A stretch of 64,000 bases of DNA from Klebsormidium nitens (lineage: Eukaryota; Streptophyta; Klebsormidiophyceae; Klebsormidiales; Klebsormidiaceae): NCBI GenBank assembly GCA_000708835.1, contig DF237244.1, positions 45,412-109,411 of the forward strand, read 5' to 3'. The stretch's first letter is position 1. Each line of letters starts with the position of its first letter. The notes beneath the pieces are model-generated. The model did no database searches, had not been told where the DNA came from, and worked only from the letters and a program-made list of their open reading frames with translations. Shown here in pieces: positions 23,901-35,816 of the stretch. A program made the translations under genes and the position numbers.

Positions 23901-26900
23901 CTTCGCCCCTTCGTTTCCTTTTTCAGAACGTGGAGTAAGGCTACAGAATATGTGCGTTCCTCCACTCATGCTGGTACGTACCTTCATGTCCCGGATGTCT
24001 TGTTTCTTGAGCGCCTCGTCCTCGCGCCGCTTCGTCTCCTCGAGGTCGCGCTTCATCTCCGCCTGCTCCTGCAGCTGCCGGTCGCGCTCCGCCTTCAGCG
24101 CGGCCGCGGCGCGCTTCTTCTCCTCCTGCCAAAGGAAGGGTGTCTCTTCTAAGGATTCTCTTCCCCCTTCCCCAAAGATCAGCGCGAGGCAAGACGCCGG
24201 AGCTCTTGAAAAGGGCACCGGGGCAACTGGACCCCCTCGGCGGCCAGCACAGTGCCCATGTCGCTCGGGACGAATTTTTATAAATTCTGGTCCGTCGAAT
24301 GAAATTGTCCCTAAGAACTCAGATGCACGAGTGTTCCTTCTAATCTGACTCCCTCTTCAAGACGATTCTTGAGGCGGAAGAAACCGCGACATCCGTAAGG
24401 CAGGTTTTGGAGAATGTTCAGGATACCGTATTGTCTGTCGAGTCGGTTGTGCAGAAAAAGCTGAGTGTCGATCTCGTCTGCCTCTTTTTAGGCACTGGAA
24501 TCGACTGGAGCGCGGTGCGGGTCATCGACAAGAGCAAAAATGATCAGGGTTCCCAAAGAGACCACGAAAGTCTCCCACGAAGTCTTGCGTGAAGTCCAAG
24601 ACGAGGATTTTGGCGGCTAGCAAATCTGGCTCTCTACGCACAGTGGGATCCCTCAGTCCCAGCGCCAAAGTGAACCTCCAGCGGAGGTCAAAAGGTCGTC
24701 GAACTGATTCCAACATTCAAGACACGACAATCTTGGCGTACCTGCTTCCTCGCCTCCTCCTTCTTCCAGGCCTCCAGATCTTCCTTCTCCTTCGCCGCAT
24801 ACTCCTGGTCCTCCTGGCACGCCTCCTTCCGCTTGTCCAGGTGCTCCTTTACCTGCGCGGAAGCCGAAAGCAGGTAAAAGGTGGAATGAAGATCATGTTC
24901 TGTCGCCTGGCACGCCTCCTTCCGCTTCTCGAATTGCTCTTTCAGCGGCACACGAGCGGAGTACCGGTAAAAGTCGGAATAGAGAGGATCGTCGTGTCTA
25001 CAGGTTGACTTGGCACGCCTCCTTCCGCTTCTCGAGGTGCTCCTTCACCTGCGCGGAAGCGGTATACCGGAAATGTCGGATTAGGAAGTATTGTCGTGTC
25101 TAAAAGTCTCGGCACGCCTCCTTCCGCTTCTCGAGAAGCTCCCTTACCCGGGCAATAGCGGAACACCGAAGAGAGGCACAGAGATGACTTTGTGGCCTAC
25201 GAACAGCCACAACGCTCCACACATTTGTTTCCGTCCAATCTTCTCGGTTGCATTTTATGGCTGCTCGCCTGAAGAGCTTAGTGGCGAGGATGGGGAGAAG
25301 GGACGTTGGTGTTGAGTCTTGGATGTATTTGACCAGGCAGCACGTCTTGTGTTCCTCACGACTTGGATATCAGAAACCGCGTCATCAATACGTCAAAGAG
25401 CACCTTGTACGGAGAGCTTGCCATCTTCCGTTGCGTCAATGTGTGTTACTCCTATCTTGGCTTTCCGAGAGCTCGATTGCGACATCAAGCACGATCCACA
25501 CACCTTATGAAGGCTCAGAAACTTCGAGATATAACCAAGAGCCTGATATACGCATGCAACCGGAAGTTGATGTAAAGCTTGCCTCCGGTGGGAGGCTCAA
25601 AAGCTGCAGGTTATAGGCTCTTTATCTGACAATCTCGCCTAGGGCGAGCTTCTAGGAGGCGCCTCAAATAACGCACCTGACTGTCGAGCTGCAATTTGAT
25701 GAGCCGTCTTCTCTCAGCCTCCTTCTGTCTCTCTTCCTTCTCTTTCCTCTTTGCCTCCTCGACTGTGAACTTCTGGATCGTGACCCACTCGTCGTCATCA
25801 GTAGGACGTGTGTGCATCGATCCTGCAGGAGACAACAGCCTCTCACTGCCTCTATGCGATTTCAAAAAAGTATCGTTCTGTCCTAGTTGTTTGAATGGTC
25901 AAGCTTCCGACTCAAGTGTTGCTGACCCAACCATGGAGAATCGTCTGAAGGCTACTGTTGCGTTCTGTGACGTCAGCTGGTAGAATGAGAGGTCTGCATG
26001 CAGCCATGTTAACTGCTTTATACGTGGCGGGGCTCTTTTTGGTGTGCTGCCAGAAATAGGGTCGTTCTTCAACGAGAAGCTGAACAAGTAGCGCCACCCT
26101 TACTTTATCTACTGGCACTACGAACCTTTGACACCAGCGTAGCTTCGCGTGATCAGAAGTGGGGCAAGCTTTACTCACGAGTCGGGCTCCCGAGAGAAGT
26201 CGGTGTGTCAGGGCAGCTGTCCCGGTTTGAATAGCTGCTGATCACAAGACGCGCTCTGATCTTATCCTCAATGCTCGAGGAGTCCTCTTCTGTTGCCCCA
26301 GGGTGACTCATCACCCAGCTGACAACCTCTTGGCCAATGATCTCTTGAGTTTTGAAGTCGGCTGCAAGATACTGCAGGCCAAAGAGAAGCTTTGGTCAGC
26401 TTTGTGCGGCTAGCTAGTCTGCCATTGAAGAAAGACAACTTGTTCTGCATGCAGAATACAGGCACAGACTCAGCCTGCCAATGCAGCCATGTAAGCTGCT
26501 TCAATTGGAAGTGGGTTTGGTGCTCGTAAGAAGCTACAACATTGTGCTAGCTATATGTGAGAGTGGCTAAATACAGATTGAATCTTCTCAGAATCTGCAG
26601 GAGCAGGAAGCCTGGACGACGACAGTCCTGCTGATCAGGTGCTCAAAATTATCCTTATCATCCAGAGCCTCTTAGACGGTTGTCACTCCTAGATAAGAAG
26701 GTAGCTATCTATAACGTAAGATCTTTCAGCAGGGTACGTTGAAAATCTAGGCTTGCCGGCCACTCGACAGCCAGCAAGCAACCCTTAAGCTGATCAGCAA
26801 TCGTGGCCACTTGACTAGAGACAGGAAGACGCGAAAGGTTTCTCACAGAGAACTTCTCCCTCATTTTGTGAACCAGCACCCCCATCAACGCCTCCCTGTC

Positions 26901-27134
26901 AGAGGACAGGCCTTGCCCCACCCCAGTGCCCCCCCTGGAAGCCCCTGCCGTGTTTGCTGCTCTTGGGCCTCCTGCAGTGCTTGGGGTCCGAAGGCGTGCA
27001 TTGGTGCCTGGTCTTGACCCCGCTCGTGATTGGGGAAGGCTTCCCTCCAAAGAAAGGACATTGATTGATGGCCCCTGGCCTGATCCCTTGTTGGGAGCCC
27101 GGTTGCCCGACCGAGATGGAGGGGCGGGTGCCAT
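20908..27134 (-). CDS. Coiled-coil protein of unknown function, trichohyalin-like
   Basis: Ten exons join in phase: 27134-26847, 26371-26179, 25822-25677, 24852-24742, 24125-23982, 23236-23069, 22640-22536, 22073-21936, 21606-21455 and 21004-20908, giving 513 residues. The first 75 residues are low-complexity (Pro, Ser, Gly, Arg). Residues about 80-160 form a small globular region (EALMGVLVHKMREKFS, then YLAADFKTQEIIGQEVVSWV) rich in helix. Residues about 165-480 are almost continuous charged coiled coil (EEAKRKEKEERQKEAERRR, EEKKRAAAALKAERDRQLQE and similar). The conserved-looking tail is EPAMDDVEKAYNSGLLSKI. Long charged coiled coils of this type are common in ciliary and cytoskeletal proteins; an axonemal role is only a guess. 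The donor of exon 6 could instead be at 23060. Partial copies of exons 4 and 6 lie in the introns upstream of them. Confidence 0.85.
22427..22472 (+). repeat. Interstitial telomere-like AACCCTAAA tract
   Basis: AAACCCTAGAACCCTAAAAC and AAAACCCTAAAACTC occur within one intron of the coiled-coil gene. These are close to the CCCTAAA/CCCTAAAA telomere repeats of plants and green algae. Only about five imperfect units are present. Confidence 0.65.
23281..23340 (-). repeat. Partial copy of the start of coiled-coil gene exon 6
   Basis: On the minus strand, CTCTGCAG followed by AGGCGAAGGAGCGCGCGCG matches the true exon 6 acceptor and start at 23236 apart from a short deletion. The piece then meets a GTGCGC donor-like site. 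Included as an exon it would be 29 bases and would break the frame. Confidence 0.65.
24812..25165 (-). repeat. Four tandem copies of the start of coiled-coil gene exon 4
   Basis: The sequence coding KEHLDKRKEACQ occurs in the real exon 4 (24852 downwards) and again near 24907-24950, 25013-25055 and 25111-25150. The period is about 95-107 bp. The core GCACGCCTCCTTCCGCTTCTCGA is kept in all upstream copies. The copy near 25050 retains an intact CAG acceptor and reads VKEHLEKRKEACQ. The other two have lost the acceptor. No copy carries the rest of the exon. Confidence 0.85.
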
Positions 27135-30100
27135 GAGCACTATTAATCAGACGTCTTCAGCATTGTCCTGAAAGGGCACTTCAGGTCCTGCGCTACGCAG
27201 CATCTTCAGGAAGCTGAAGACTCAATCTATCCCGGATCTCAGCAATCAAAGGGGCCCTGCATGTACGGTACAATATTGACAACGTTGCACCAATCTGCTT
27301 CCTTTTGCAATTCAGATCAGAGATCAACATACAAGGGGTGAAAGGGCGATGGAGAGCACCGTCCTATACAGACACGTATGTGGCAATCTGAAACGGGCAC
27401 CTGAGCAGACGCTTCCTGCTGAGATTCAGAGACTTTACTAGGTAACTGTATCGTGGGAGCGATCATTTGAGAGAAAATCAACCAGAAAAGCGTGACGTGA
27501 TGCCATCAGATTGCCTCAGATCCTCTGACAACCAGAGCCGCCGTCCCTCGCGCACTGGCATGAGCAAGTATTTGCTCAATTGAAGCTCATTGCTTCCCGC
27601 AAATGACGCTCTGATGCTGTTGTGTATTTTATGTACGGCACATTCATGCTTTGGAAGCGCTACAGTGGGACTGGTTTACAACTGCACCGGTTCTCAACTA
27701 TTAGTATTATATAGGTACAAGTCTACAGACCTACTGGTACCTACCTAAAAACAAAGGACAGCTTCTCGGATTCTTGTCGAATCGAATCCATCAAGCAGGT
27801 TCTGCCTGCAACGAGCACTCGATTCTGAATTTTTGGCGCGGCCCCCGACCAGCTGTCCAAAGTCGACTATAATTGCAGGCACTGGTACTTTAGGCACCGC
27901 TCGGAGTGGAGGTTCCGTTCGTCCGAGCGGTACGGTACCAGCGCGGTGCAAGGGACCGGAATAGCCGACTTACAAAGACAGCTGGCCTGGGTCAAGGAGA
28001 AGACGCGAGTGCGCGCCGCAGGCAAAACTGCTTTTGGCGGAGGTGAAGCGGCCGCCGGTTGAATACGGCCAAAGTTCGAGAAAGTTTCGAAGCGGGGCCA
28101 ACGTGGCGCCGGGTGAATACGGCCGCTCTTGGGTCGTAACTTTGAAGCGGGCCAACGTGACGCCGGGTGAATACGGCCGCTCGTGAGGCATTTGTGCTAG
28201 AGCGAGCTGCAGCTGGCTTGCTGCGAACGACGCAATTGGCGCCGGGTGAATACGGCTGATTATTAGAAGACAAGCAGTATGTGGTCGACTGCATCGTGGC
28301 AGGCGAGTTGGGCTTCTGATGTGCGGTTAAGCAATAACGTGATTGCACCCGCTGGAGGGGATGCTGGTGGATCATGCGAGCCAAGTCCTGGGGAGAGCGG
28401 ACGCTGGGAAGCGGACATCGGCTGGGCGGGAGCCGACTGGTGAGCGTTTCAGCATAGTAGGGAGGACGCTAGAAGTGTTTGGTCGTCGAGTCAACGTAGA
28501 GCGTTTGTTAAAATATCTATAGGGTGGGTTCGGGTGGGAACGAAAAAGAATGGCGCCCGAGCGCCTTGTAAAAAAGCTCCTCCGAGTTCCAACAGGAAAG
28601 AAGGAAGGAGCTGTGCGTTTCGTCGAAGATGTGCTTCAATTACATCGAACCTTGACCGTTCGATGAATTCGTCTCGCGATGCGCCAATCAGTGCGCAGTC
28701 CACTAGCTAGCTGGCGGAAATACTGGATGCAGAGTACCGTACGGGGTTTCTATTTCTGTGCGCGCGTGTTGCTCCAACGAACCGGGGCGCCGAACGTTTC
28801 AGACCTAAAAGCATCCGGCAACTCCCGATTTCGACGGCGCCGTCGAATTGGGGCCAAGACATATCCTGAATCGAAGCAAGGCGGCAACCCTAGTTTGATT
28901 CCCAAAACTTATCTGATGTCAAGGGAGTGCTATCGTATCAGGAGTCGGTTAAGACCGCGCGGTACACACTCCTCACAGACAGTGCTGTGTCAGACCCCTC
29001 GGTGATCAGCAGCCACATGCAGTACAATCCGATCAGAGAAGTGTCCATCAGAGACTTGTGCACAGTGCTTCCCGCTTCAAGCCAGCTACAGTACTTCAAG
29101 TTACAGGCGCTGTGAAAGTCCGGTCTGACGAAGAAGTAGAGGCAGCTAGGTACAGTACGTAGTAGGTAGTTGGGGCTGCAGCATTTCAACTATGGCAAGG
29201 ACAAGGCGGATGTCGGACTTGCTCTCAACCTACCATTTTGATGTCGATGCGTGACTGATGCTTGTGGCATCGACTCAACAGTCGATGGCCAAACAAGAGT
29301 CGTATAGAGGAGGTTCGGATATTGGTTCATGATTCAGAATCAAAAAAGTTCATATTATTATCTCTGAACCTTGACGGTCACTTTTGCGTCTCTGAGCCTG
29401 TTCTTGCTTGGATGCAATTAAGGTAATGAGTTCGAAGTGAATTGGACCAGGACAAGTTGGTGCCGTTTAGCTGTTTCAAAGTGATTGCCGGTGTCAATAC
29501 CACAGCAAAGGTCCACTGGGAGTCGTAGCAAATCAAACTTCAACGTCATTGAGTTGCGTAGAACGCTGTTGATTCAAAGCTCTACTTCTGCGCCCTAGCG
29601 GCAAAACCAGAGGCGGGAAAGATGCCGGGGGACACCGGAATGGTTGGTGGGCGGTCCAAAGTTCAGAACAACAGGCCGTGTGGAAAGTCGTCCAAGGTAA
29701 ACCTGCTTCCGATTCCGAAGCAGCTTTTGTGAGCGGCCTTCTGTCAGTCAAATATACTGAAGGGCGTCATTTCAACATTGTAAGATTATCCTGAATATAG
29801 GTGGCAACTTAGAGCGCTAGAGTGGTGCCAAACCTGGCACATGCATGTCCATTCAAAGGAGCTAGTGAGCAAACTGCTCCGACGCTAGCGCTTCCGCCCA
29901 AGACAAAGACGGTACACTCTGTAGAGTTCCTCGGCACGCCCAATGCTGTTGATTAAGGAAAAGCAAGGGCCATAACATCACCCTTAGCCACAGCGAGTCA
30001 TGCTTGCTAGCTGGCTGTTGGGAGTATATAAGGTTGACTTCTTGAGAAATATCTCAACAAGCTTTAGTTTACGGGCATTTGATTAATGGACACTAAAGAG

Positions 30101-30262
30101 AAAACAACTTCTCTTACTCTCCTGATCGAGTTAGGAAATCGTTGTTTTTGACACGAAAATTGTCAGACTGTGTTCGAAACTGTTGACGAAGAGTAACCCT
30201 CCTCCAGGGCCAGCTGTCATAAAGCTGGAGGGCTCAACTAGACTGATACCGAATTTTGGCAG
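27135..30262. other. Intergenic region, repeat-containing
   Basis: The region lies between the start of the coiled-coil gene and the first identified exon of the plus-strand gene at 30263. It must contain the missing 5' exon of the latter. An ATG at 30087 is one candidate start, but I found no donor giving the right phase. The rest shows short open frames without protein character and the GC-rich repeat array at 28049-28260. Confidence 0.45.
28049..28260 (+). repeat. Four copies of a GCCGGGTGAATACGGC motif
   Basis: The core GCCGGGTGAATACGGC occurs near 28053 (one mismatch), 28108, 28161 and 28241. The middle two sit in a 53 bp unit that also repeats GAAGCGGGCCAACGTG. A related GGGGTGAACACGGCC occurs at about 52695. 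This may be the relic of a dispersed repeat or mobile element. Confidence 0.7.
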
Positions 30263-32906
30263 GTCTCCTCGTTTCGGAAAGGCGAGAATGTGTACAACTT
30301 TGCTGCCGAGCTGGAGCCTGTGAAGCCGTGCGGGGTGCCCAAGAAGTTTCAGTCGAACCTCTTCGACCTCCTCTCCTTCAAGTGAGTCGCTCCTGTTTGG
30401 AAGGATTCAGACAAGAAGCGCACCCGCTCTAATAGATACAATTACTGCCCCAAAGACGTCACACTTCCAAATAAGGTTGCATCATAATCCGGAACAGTGA
30501 TGTTGACCTACTGGCGCTCGCCTTCATACATCAGATTAGCTGCTGTTACCATGTCAACATTTGAAGTCCCATATTTACCAAAACGTCTGGCTTTCAAGGT
30601 TGAGATTTTGATTCTGAAAGCTGCACACGATGCTCTGCACCCAAAGCGCAGCCTCCATTGGGTGTTTGATCATTCCCACTCCAAAGCTGGGTCGTTCCAA
30701 AGCGATCGCGGTTAAGGGGCTCTCAGTTGAAGACAATCCGCAGGTGTCACGAACATTGAAGGATCTTTAGGACTTCGCTAGGCTTCTGAACGAGCTCTTC
30801 TTCCGTGTAGGGAGGCGAAATCTGAGCCAAAGAAGACGGAAACGGACCCCAACCGCCTGCTGGCGAACGACAGCTTCCAAGCACACAACATCTTGACAAA
30901 CACGCTCCTGCCGGGACGGGACAACGAGAATGTGAGCTGCCTGTCTATCATACTTTGTAGCGAAGTAGTTCTGCCATCAAGTTGACCGTCACGACTGATT
31001 TCAGGGGAGACGTGAACGAGGCCGACTGACCTTTTAAAAGAGTGGAAACGCTAGCTCCAAAACAGTCAACACCTGAAGCGAGGAGCGTAGAACCCTCTAA
31101 ACAACATTCGCTGGAACGTAGGTTGAATCAACAATCTACTCGAAGCTGCTCCAACTCAGAGGTTAGGGTTCTTGGGAAGCTTACTACGGTAGTAAAACGA
31201 GCCTTGAAAGCTCTATCTCCTTCCAGGGCCGTCCACTTTTGTTCCAGTCATTGAAGCAGATATGCGCAGGCATAAGTCACCCAGACTTCCCCTACGTCAA
31301 GAATCCAACCTCGACAGACACTCTCTTTTTTCGTCCCACAGAAGCCAGCCAAGAAGCCTCCAGCGCCCAAAGTTCCCCCCGCGGAATACCCGTCTCTGCT
31401 GTACGATCCGATCGTGGGCGAATACAAGTCAGACAAGGGCAGGGAGCTCGAGAAGAAGAAAGGACCAAAGGTTGAGAAGTTCCAAAAGAGACTCGTGCAC
31501 ACGGAAAGGTGGGTGGGCGCTTCACTTATCGGGCAGGTTTGGGCTCCTTTTGCGTACGGGTGTTCCGGTCCGTCATGGTGTTTGAATCCGTTTAGATTGC
31601 TTGTCTGACGAGAAGGCCAGAGGTCGCGTCTTCACCAAGAAAGGTAGTACAGAATGGGAAAACGCGAACGATTCTGTGTCTCAACCTTGCGACACGCTTC
31701 CGTCATTATAGACATTGGATGCCCAACAAGATGCTCAGGATTTCAGAGCGCTGCTGAAAAATGCAAGCGAATTTGTGCCGTCGGAAAGGTTGAGAACGAC
31801 GACAAGAGGTCCCCGCCAGCTCCAATCAGATTGCAAACCTTAAGCGCTGAAGTTGCGAAGACGAAGAGCGGTTCAGAACTCCTCGCAGAAATGTGAATGT
31901 CTTCGATTTGGTCTGTGCAGTCCCCGGGACTACGACGTAGTAAAGGGCGTGTGGTCGGACCGCTTCGCCGAGAAGCCTGAAGGGCTGCGCAAGAACAGCG
32001 CCGAGGCAAACGCGAATGTCCAGGTGAGACGCGAAGCAGCCGGAAGGGGTTTGGCGCATCAGAGGGAAACTCTGATACAGACGAAGAATCTGGCGAAGCA
32101 GAACGGTGCCGCGTTGCGCTTCAGAATCGTACTAGATAAAGTCGGCTGGAGTCACTTCCGTTCCTTATTCGCTCGGACACGTGGCGATGAACGATAGGTT
32201 CTAGTCAGCAACAATTTCTTTTGGAGCTTACATCGACCTGCACGTCATGACAGAGTCTTAAAGATCAAAGTGCAACAGTCAAGGTAATCAAGCGGTAAAG
32301 TGCGATCGTGAAAAAGGATGTACGGACCACTTTCGCGAGACTAACTAGACGGATGCAGAGCGCTCCCTCTTTCTGATATCTTCAAAAACCTTCGACTAGG
32401 TTAACCATATCAATAGGATAAAATTGACTGATTCGTTCCGAAATGTGAGGTCCCATCCTATCCAGGCCGAGCGCATGCGCACCCAGTCCCGCGACGCCCA
32501 GAAGATCGCGCAGCAGGCGGCCACGCGGCAAACCAAGCAGCTCGCGCACAGGCAGGCGCAGCAGCCGCGCGCGATCGGCGGCGCGCACCCGCGCGAAGTC
32601 ACGGACGCGCCCCACGGGTTTAACATCATCAACGGCGTGCCGCTGAGGCCATCAGGGGTTACGGACTTCGTCCCATTCCCCGCGCGCGAGAACATAAACC
32701 CCGACAGCAGTCACAGGAGGTCAAAGCCAAATATAAGCGGGCCCGCTTATGAGGAGTTTAGCTCCTCCCGGAAGGAGGGTATGTGGACAAGTACAAAGGG
32801 GTCAGGGCTGGTTAACTTCAAATCCACTAGGGACAGATCAATGAAAAGGATGATCAGCCACCAAGTCTCTTCCGGTGACATTCTATCTCACGACTCAGCC
32901 GGCTGA
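30263..32906 (+). CDS. Unidentified charged protein, 5' end missing from model
   Basis: Six exons join in frame: 30263-30381, 30811-30931, 31342-31512, 31712-31788, 31921-32023 and 32466-32906, giving about 343 residues. The junctions give continuous reading through NRLLANDSFQAHNILTNTLL, PAEYPSLLYDPIVGEYKSDK, PRDYDVVKGVWSDRFAEKPE and RTQSRDAQKIAQQAATRQTK. The protein is basic, has no membrane segment and no domain I can name. The tail from about residue 250 to 343 is Ser/Arg-rich and probably disordered. The donor at 31508 is a stronger site than the one at 31512 but breaks the frame, so I used 31512. At least one upstream exon with the start codon is missing. Head-to-head with the coiled-coil gene; a cytoskeletal role is possible but unsupported. 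Confidence 0.65.
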
Positions 32907-33392
32907 CGAACTTCGTTTACAGTTCACAACTTTCAAGGTCGGAGATTCAAAACATGTGGTATTTCGGAGGGTACATTGAGTCCACCCAAAGCTAGAAACG
33001 GACGTTTGGCCCGTACTAGTGCTTATATATTCTGCTGTGTGTAGTCTCACGTCGCCAGAATGAACACGAACTAACCGCTTGGTGTCATCGGTGAATATCC
33101 GCGGATCTTTGATAAGTATCACTGAATACTGCGTCATAAGTGAATCAACTTAAGATCAGCGTTCCGACAACCCGTCAAGACTTTAAAACGGCCCAACGAA
33201 ATTTTTTGACGAAGCTCAGATTTACACAAAGCTGTAACTCGTGTACACAAACCATACTCGACAATCCGTCTTCACTTGTCGCAGATGATCCTCCAGCCTT
33301 AAACGTGAGAAGCTAGTCTAGGCCATCTAAGCACTCCTGGGAGCTTATCGAAACTGCTCCGATCTGATTTCACCACAGGTCTCTGTGCTTGA
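32907..33392. other. Short intergenic region between convergent genes
   Basis: The plus-strand gene ends at 32906 and the minus-strand membrane-protein gene ends at about 33393. I see no additional feature. Confidence 0.4.
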
Positions 33393-34810
33393 TCAGAATT
33401 CGGGTACAGAATCGGTGCGCCCCTCCTCGACCTCATGAACTCCCATGCCCTCCTCATCAAGTCTGTATGCTGGAAGGAAGGCACGAGTCGGCTTTTTACG
33501 ACGATTGCATAGCCATCCCAAGCAGCAGAACAGGACCCCGCAGAGCGCTATTCCGCCAAACACTCCGACTGCCACTTTCCAGTCCATGTGACCTCCTTTG
33601 GAAGATGAATCGGTCAACGCCATCTGCCGCGACCAGAGAAAAGAATCGCACAATTGGTGAACGAAGTTGTGACAACACGTTCTGAGCTTGAATTCGAAGC
33701 TGTAAGTGAATACATATGATAGATCAAGATTCAAGAGATAAGTCTACCAAATAAAGTCAAAATTGCGCAGATAAGGGGGTGGATTGTAAGATCTGTTGCT
33801 GTTCGAGCCATTCATTAGGGGCCCCGAAACAATGCGACGAACCGCTGATACAATGAGTTCCAGCTTCAGCCTGTTTGGAGGCAACGGGCCGGGTACTTCC
33901 GATCAACTTTGCATTGACACGAGGAGCTCTAAACAAGCACTGAGAGCATGAAATAAACTTACCTGCTGCATAAAGAGAGCTGTCGTAGAAGCGTCCATCG
34001 GGATGTTCCCTGCACTTCAGGATGCTTGGAGTCAGTCTGCATGACTAAAGCTTGTCAATGTGCAAGGAATCACAGGTGCTGATGCACACAGGGAAAGCAT
34101 GAGACTTAGCATCCTGTTTGACGACTTTGTCATTCCTCCAGGAACAGCTTGTAGTCAAAGCTGACACGTAGCTCCAACGTGACGTCTAAGATTCCATCAC
34201 ACTCTCAGCGGCAAATGAGTGAAAATGATTCTACCAGTACGTAAGGTTGCAGATTTCAGGTTGCAGAGACCAGCACTCGCCGCGAAAAATTAGTGAACCG
34301 TGCACGAGCTTACGTCCTGTCTGCAAAAGAAATCGAGCCCTTGTTTTTGAAGCTGACAATGAACAAATTTGGTGACAGAAAACCTGAGCAGTCTCCAAAA
34401 GATTCCTAACAGGAGCTTGTAGGTAAAAAAAACAAGCATGAACAAAGACGTCTCACCAAGTCAGACGTTCACCTGCCAGTGGACGTTGAGTACTTGAAAC
34501 CCATCAGGTGCGACGTGCTTCGCTCCTTTTACACGAGAAGCACCGACTTTTGGATTCTCCGTTCCGCAAAGAAGGTCAGACGTCAAAGATGTTCTCGTTC
34601 TGACAGTTCTTACGAGCGCCGTCACCAACCGTTTGTTTCCTCTGATGGTTGCTGTCACGCTGGTCAGCTGTGATATGTTCAGCTTGTAAGCTTAGGCTTA
34701 CTGGCGCCCGAACCTTGTGCCGCTGTGGTAAAACATGCAGATCTGCCCAAAGTTTTGACTGAACAAAAGCAGATGCTCTTCCGCACCTTCTGCGTAAGTC
34801 TTGAAGCCAT
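33393..34810 (-). CDS. Probable single-pass membrane protein, model incomplete
   Basis: Minus-strand exons that chain in phase are about 34810-34697, 34659-34473, 34320-34241 and 34036-33963. They give coding-like text such as GAEEHLLLFSQNFGQICMFY, TSDLLCGTENPKVGASRVKG, FRGECWSLQPEICNL and SILKCREHPDGRFYDSSLYA. A final exon ending at 33393 carries DWKVAVGVFGGIALCGVLFC, then CLGWLCNRRKK, a clear transmembrane helix with a basic stop-transfer. An acidic cytoplasmic tail of about 30 residues follows. The last junction does not keep phase in my model, so an exon is probably missing between 33963 and 33700. No start codon was found upstream of 34810. A Cys-containing outer domain on a single helix suggests a surface protein; the family is unknown. 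Confidence 0.5.
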
Positions 34811-34879
34811 CTAATACTCGGCGGGGCCGGCCGCCATTTGTTTGTGACATCAACGTGGCGCTTTCTGAAAAGTCACTGC

Positions 34880-34985
34880 AGGTCGGCCGCGCGGCGCGGC
34901 CGCCGCAGCTCGGGGGTTTCGCAAACTTAACGCTTGACGCCCAGGGATCGGCCGCGGCGCGGCCCCCACGGCCGCAGGCCCTCGC
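34880..34985. repeat. GC-rich palindromic cluster
   Basis: The stretch is dominated by GCGGCCGC- and GGCCGCGGCGCGGCC-type palindromes. Similar clusters occur at about 39240-39275 and 52760-52870. They stand out from the roughly 50 per cent GC surroundings and may mark repeat remnants. Confidence 0.5.
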
Positions 34986-35816
34986 CGTAAATCATTCTTG
35001 CGATCAACCATCTGGCGCCAATTGGCATTTGCTTTTCTTCCTGATACTGCTAGTATCAAGTGGTTTTACTCAGGTTGGCAGACTTTTGATAAAGCCTCTA
35101 GGAGGAGGCAAGGCGCGAGCGCAATCTGGATACTGTTCTGGATCACCCCTCTTATTGACAGGTAAGCCGTCGAACTCTGGTGTATTTGAATAGCCAATCT
35201 TTCTGACCTCTTCCTTCATTTTCGGCTCCATTGGCAGCAGTTCTGCTTTAAATTCTAGACTGTTGCGGCTTAAGTAGTGATGTCTTCAGAAATCATTGTT
35301 TCTTGCTTCATCCATCATCCCTTTCCCATACATGATGGTATATTGGATCTGTATAAAGCCTAAAGGCTTGATCGAACATTCAGCCCGTTTCTGGTTCCTG
35401 AACACGTCTGTGGTTTCTTGAGACTTTGCTTTTCATCGAGACATGCATGTTATCGGACTTCTGGGGCACTCTTTCGAATTCCATTCATTTCTGTGCCTGA
35501 CCTTGGGGGGCTTGCAGAAAGTTGACTGTCTCGGACAAAAACGTAAATGGTTGCTTGAAAGGAGGATTGGGAAATTTCCTGACTTCAAAGCGTTCTCTTT
35601 CACCAGCGTGTCCTCTGTCCTTGCGGTTGCCTCATTAAGGCGTACCTTCAAGAGATATATGCAACATCGATGATGTCTGCAACCGGCAGTGCTGCACTGA
35701 CTAGGTCGTGTGCTTGAAAGCCTGTGCTTTTGTTTGGGCAGGAGAGCCACAGCTTGTAAGCATGTGATGTGCTAACAATTGTGGCTGGAACCGACTTACT
35801 GTTTGTTGCAGGCATC

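Noticed and set aside
24812-25165. Counting all four repeat units as real exons of the coiled-coil gene
   Set aside because: Only the unit at 24852 continues into a full exon with a donor; two others have lost the acceptor and none of the copies has a donor in phase.
28049-28260. CRISPR-like array
   Set aside because: Only four imperfect copies with irregular spacing in a eukaryotic intergenic region; no cas genes.
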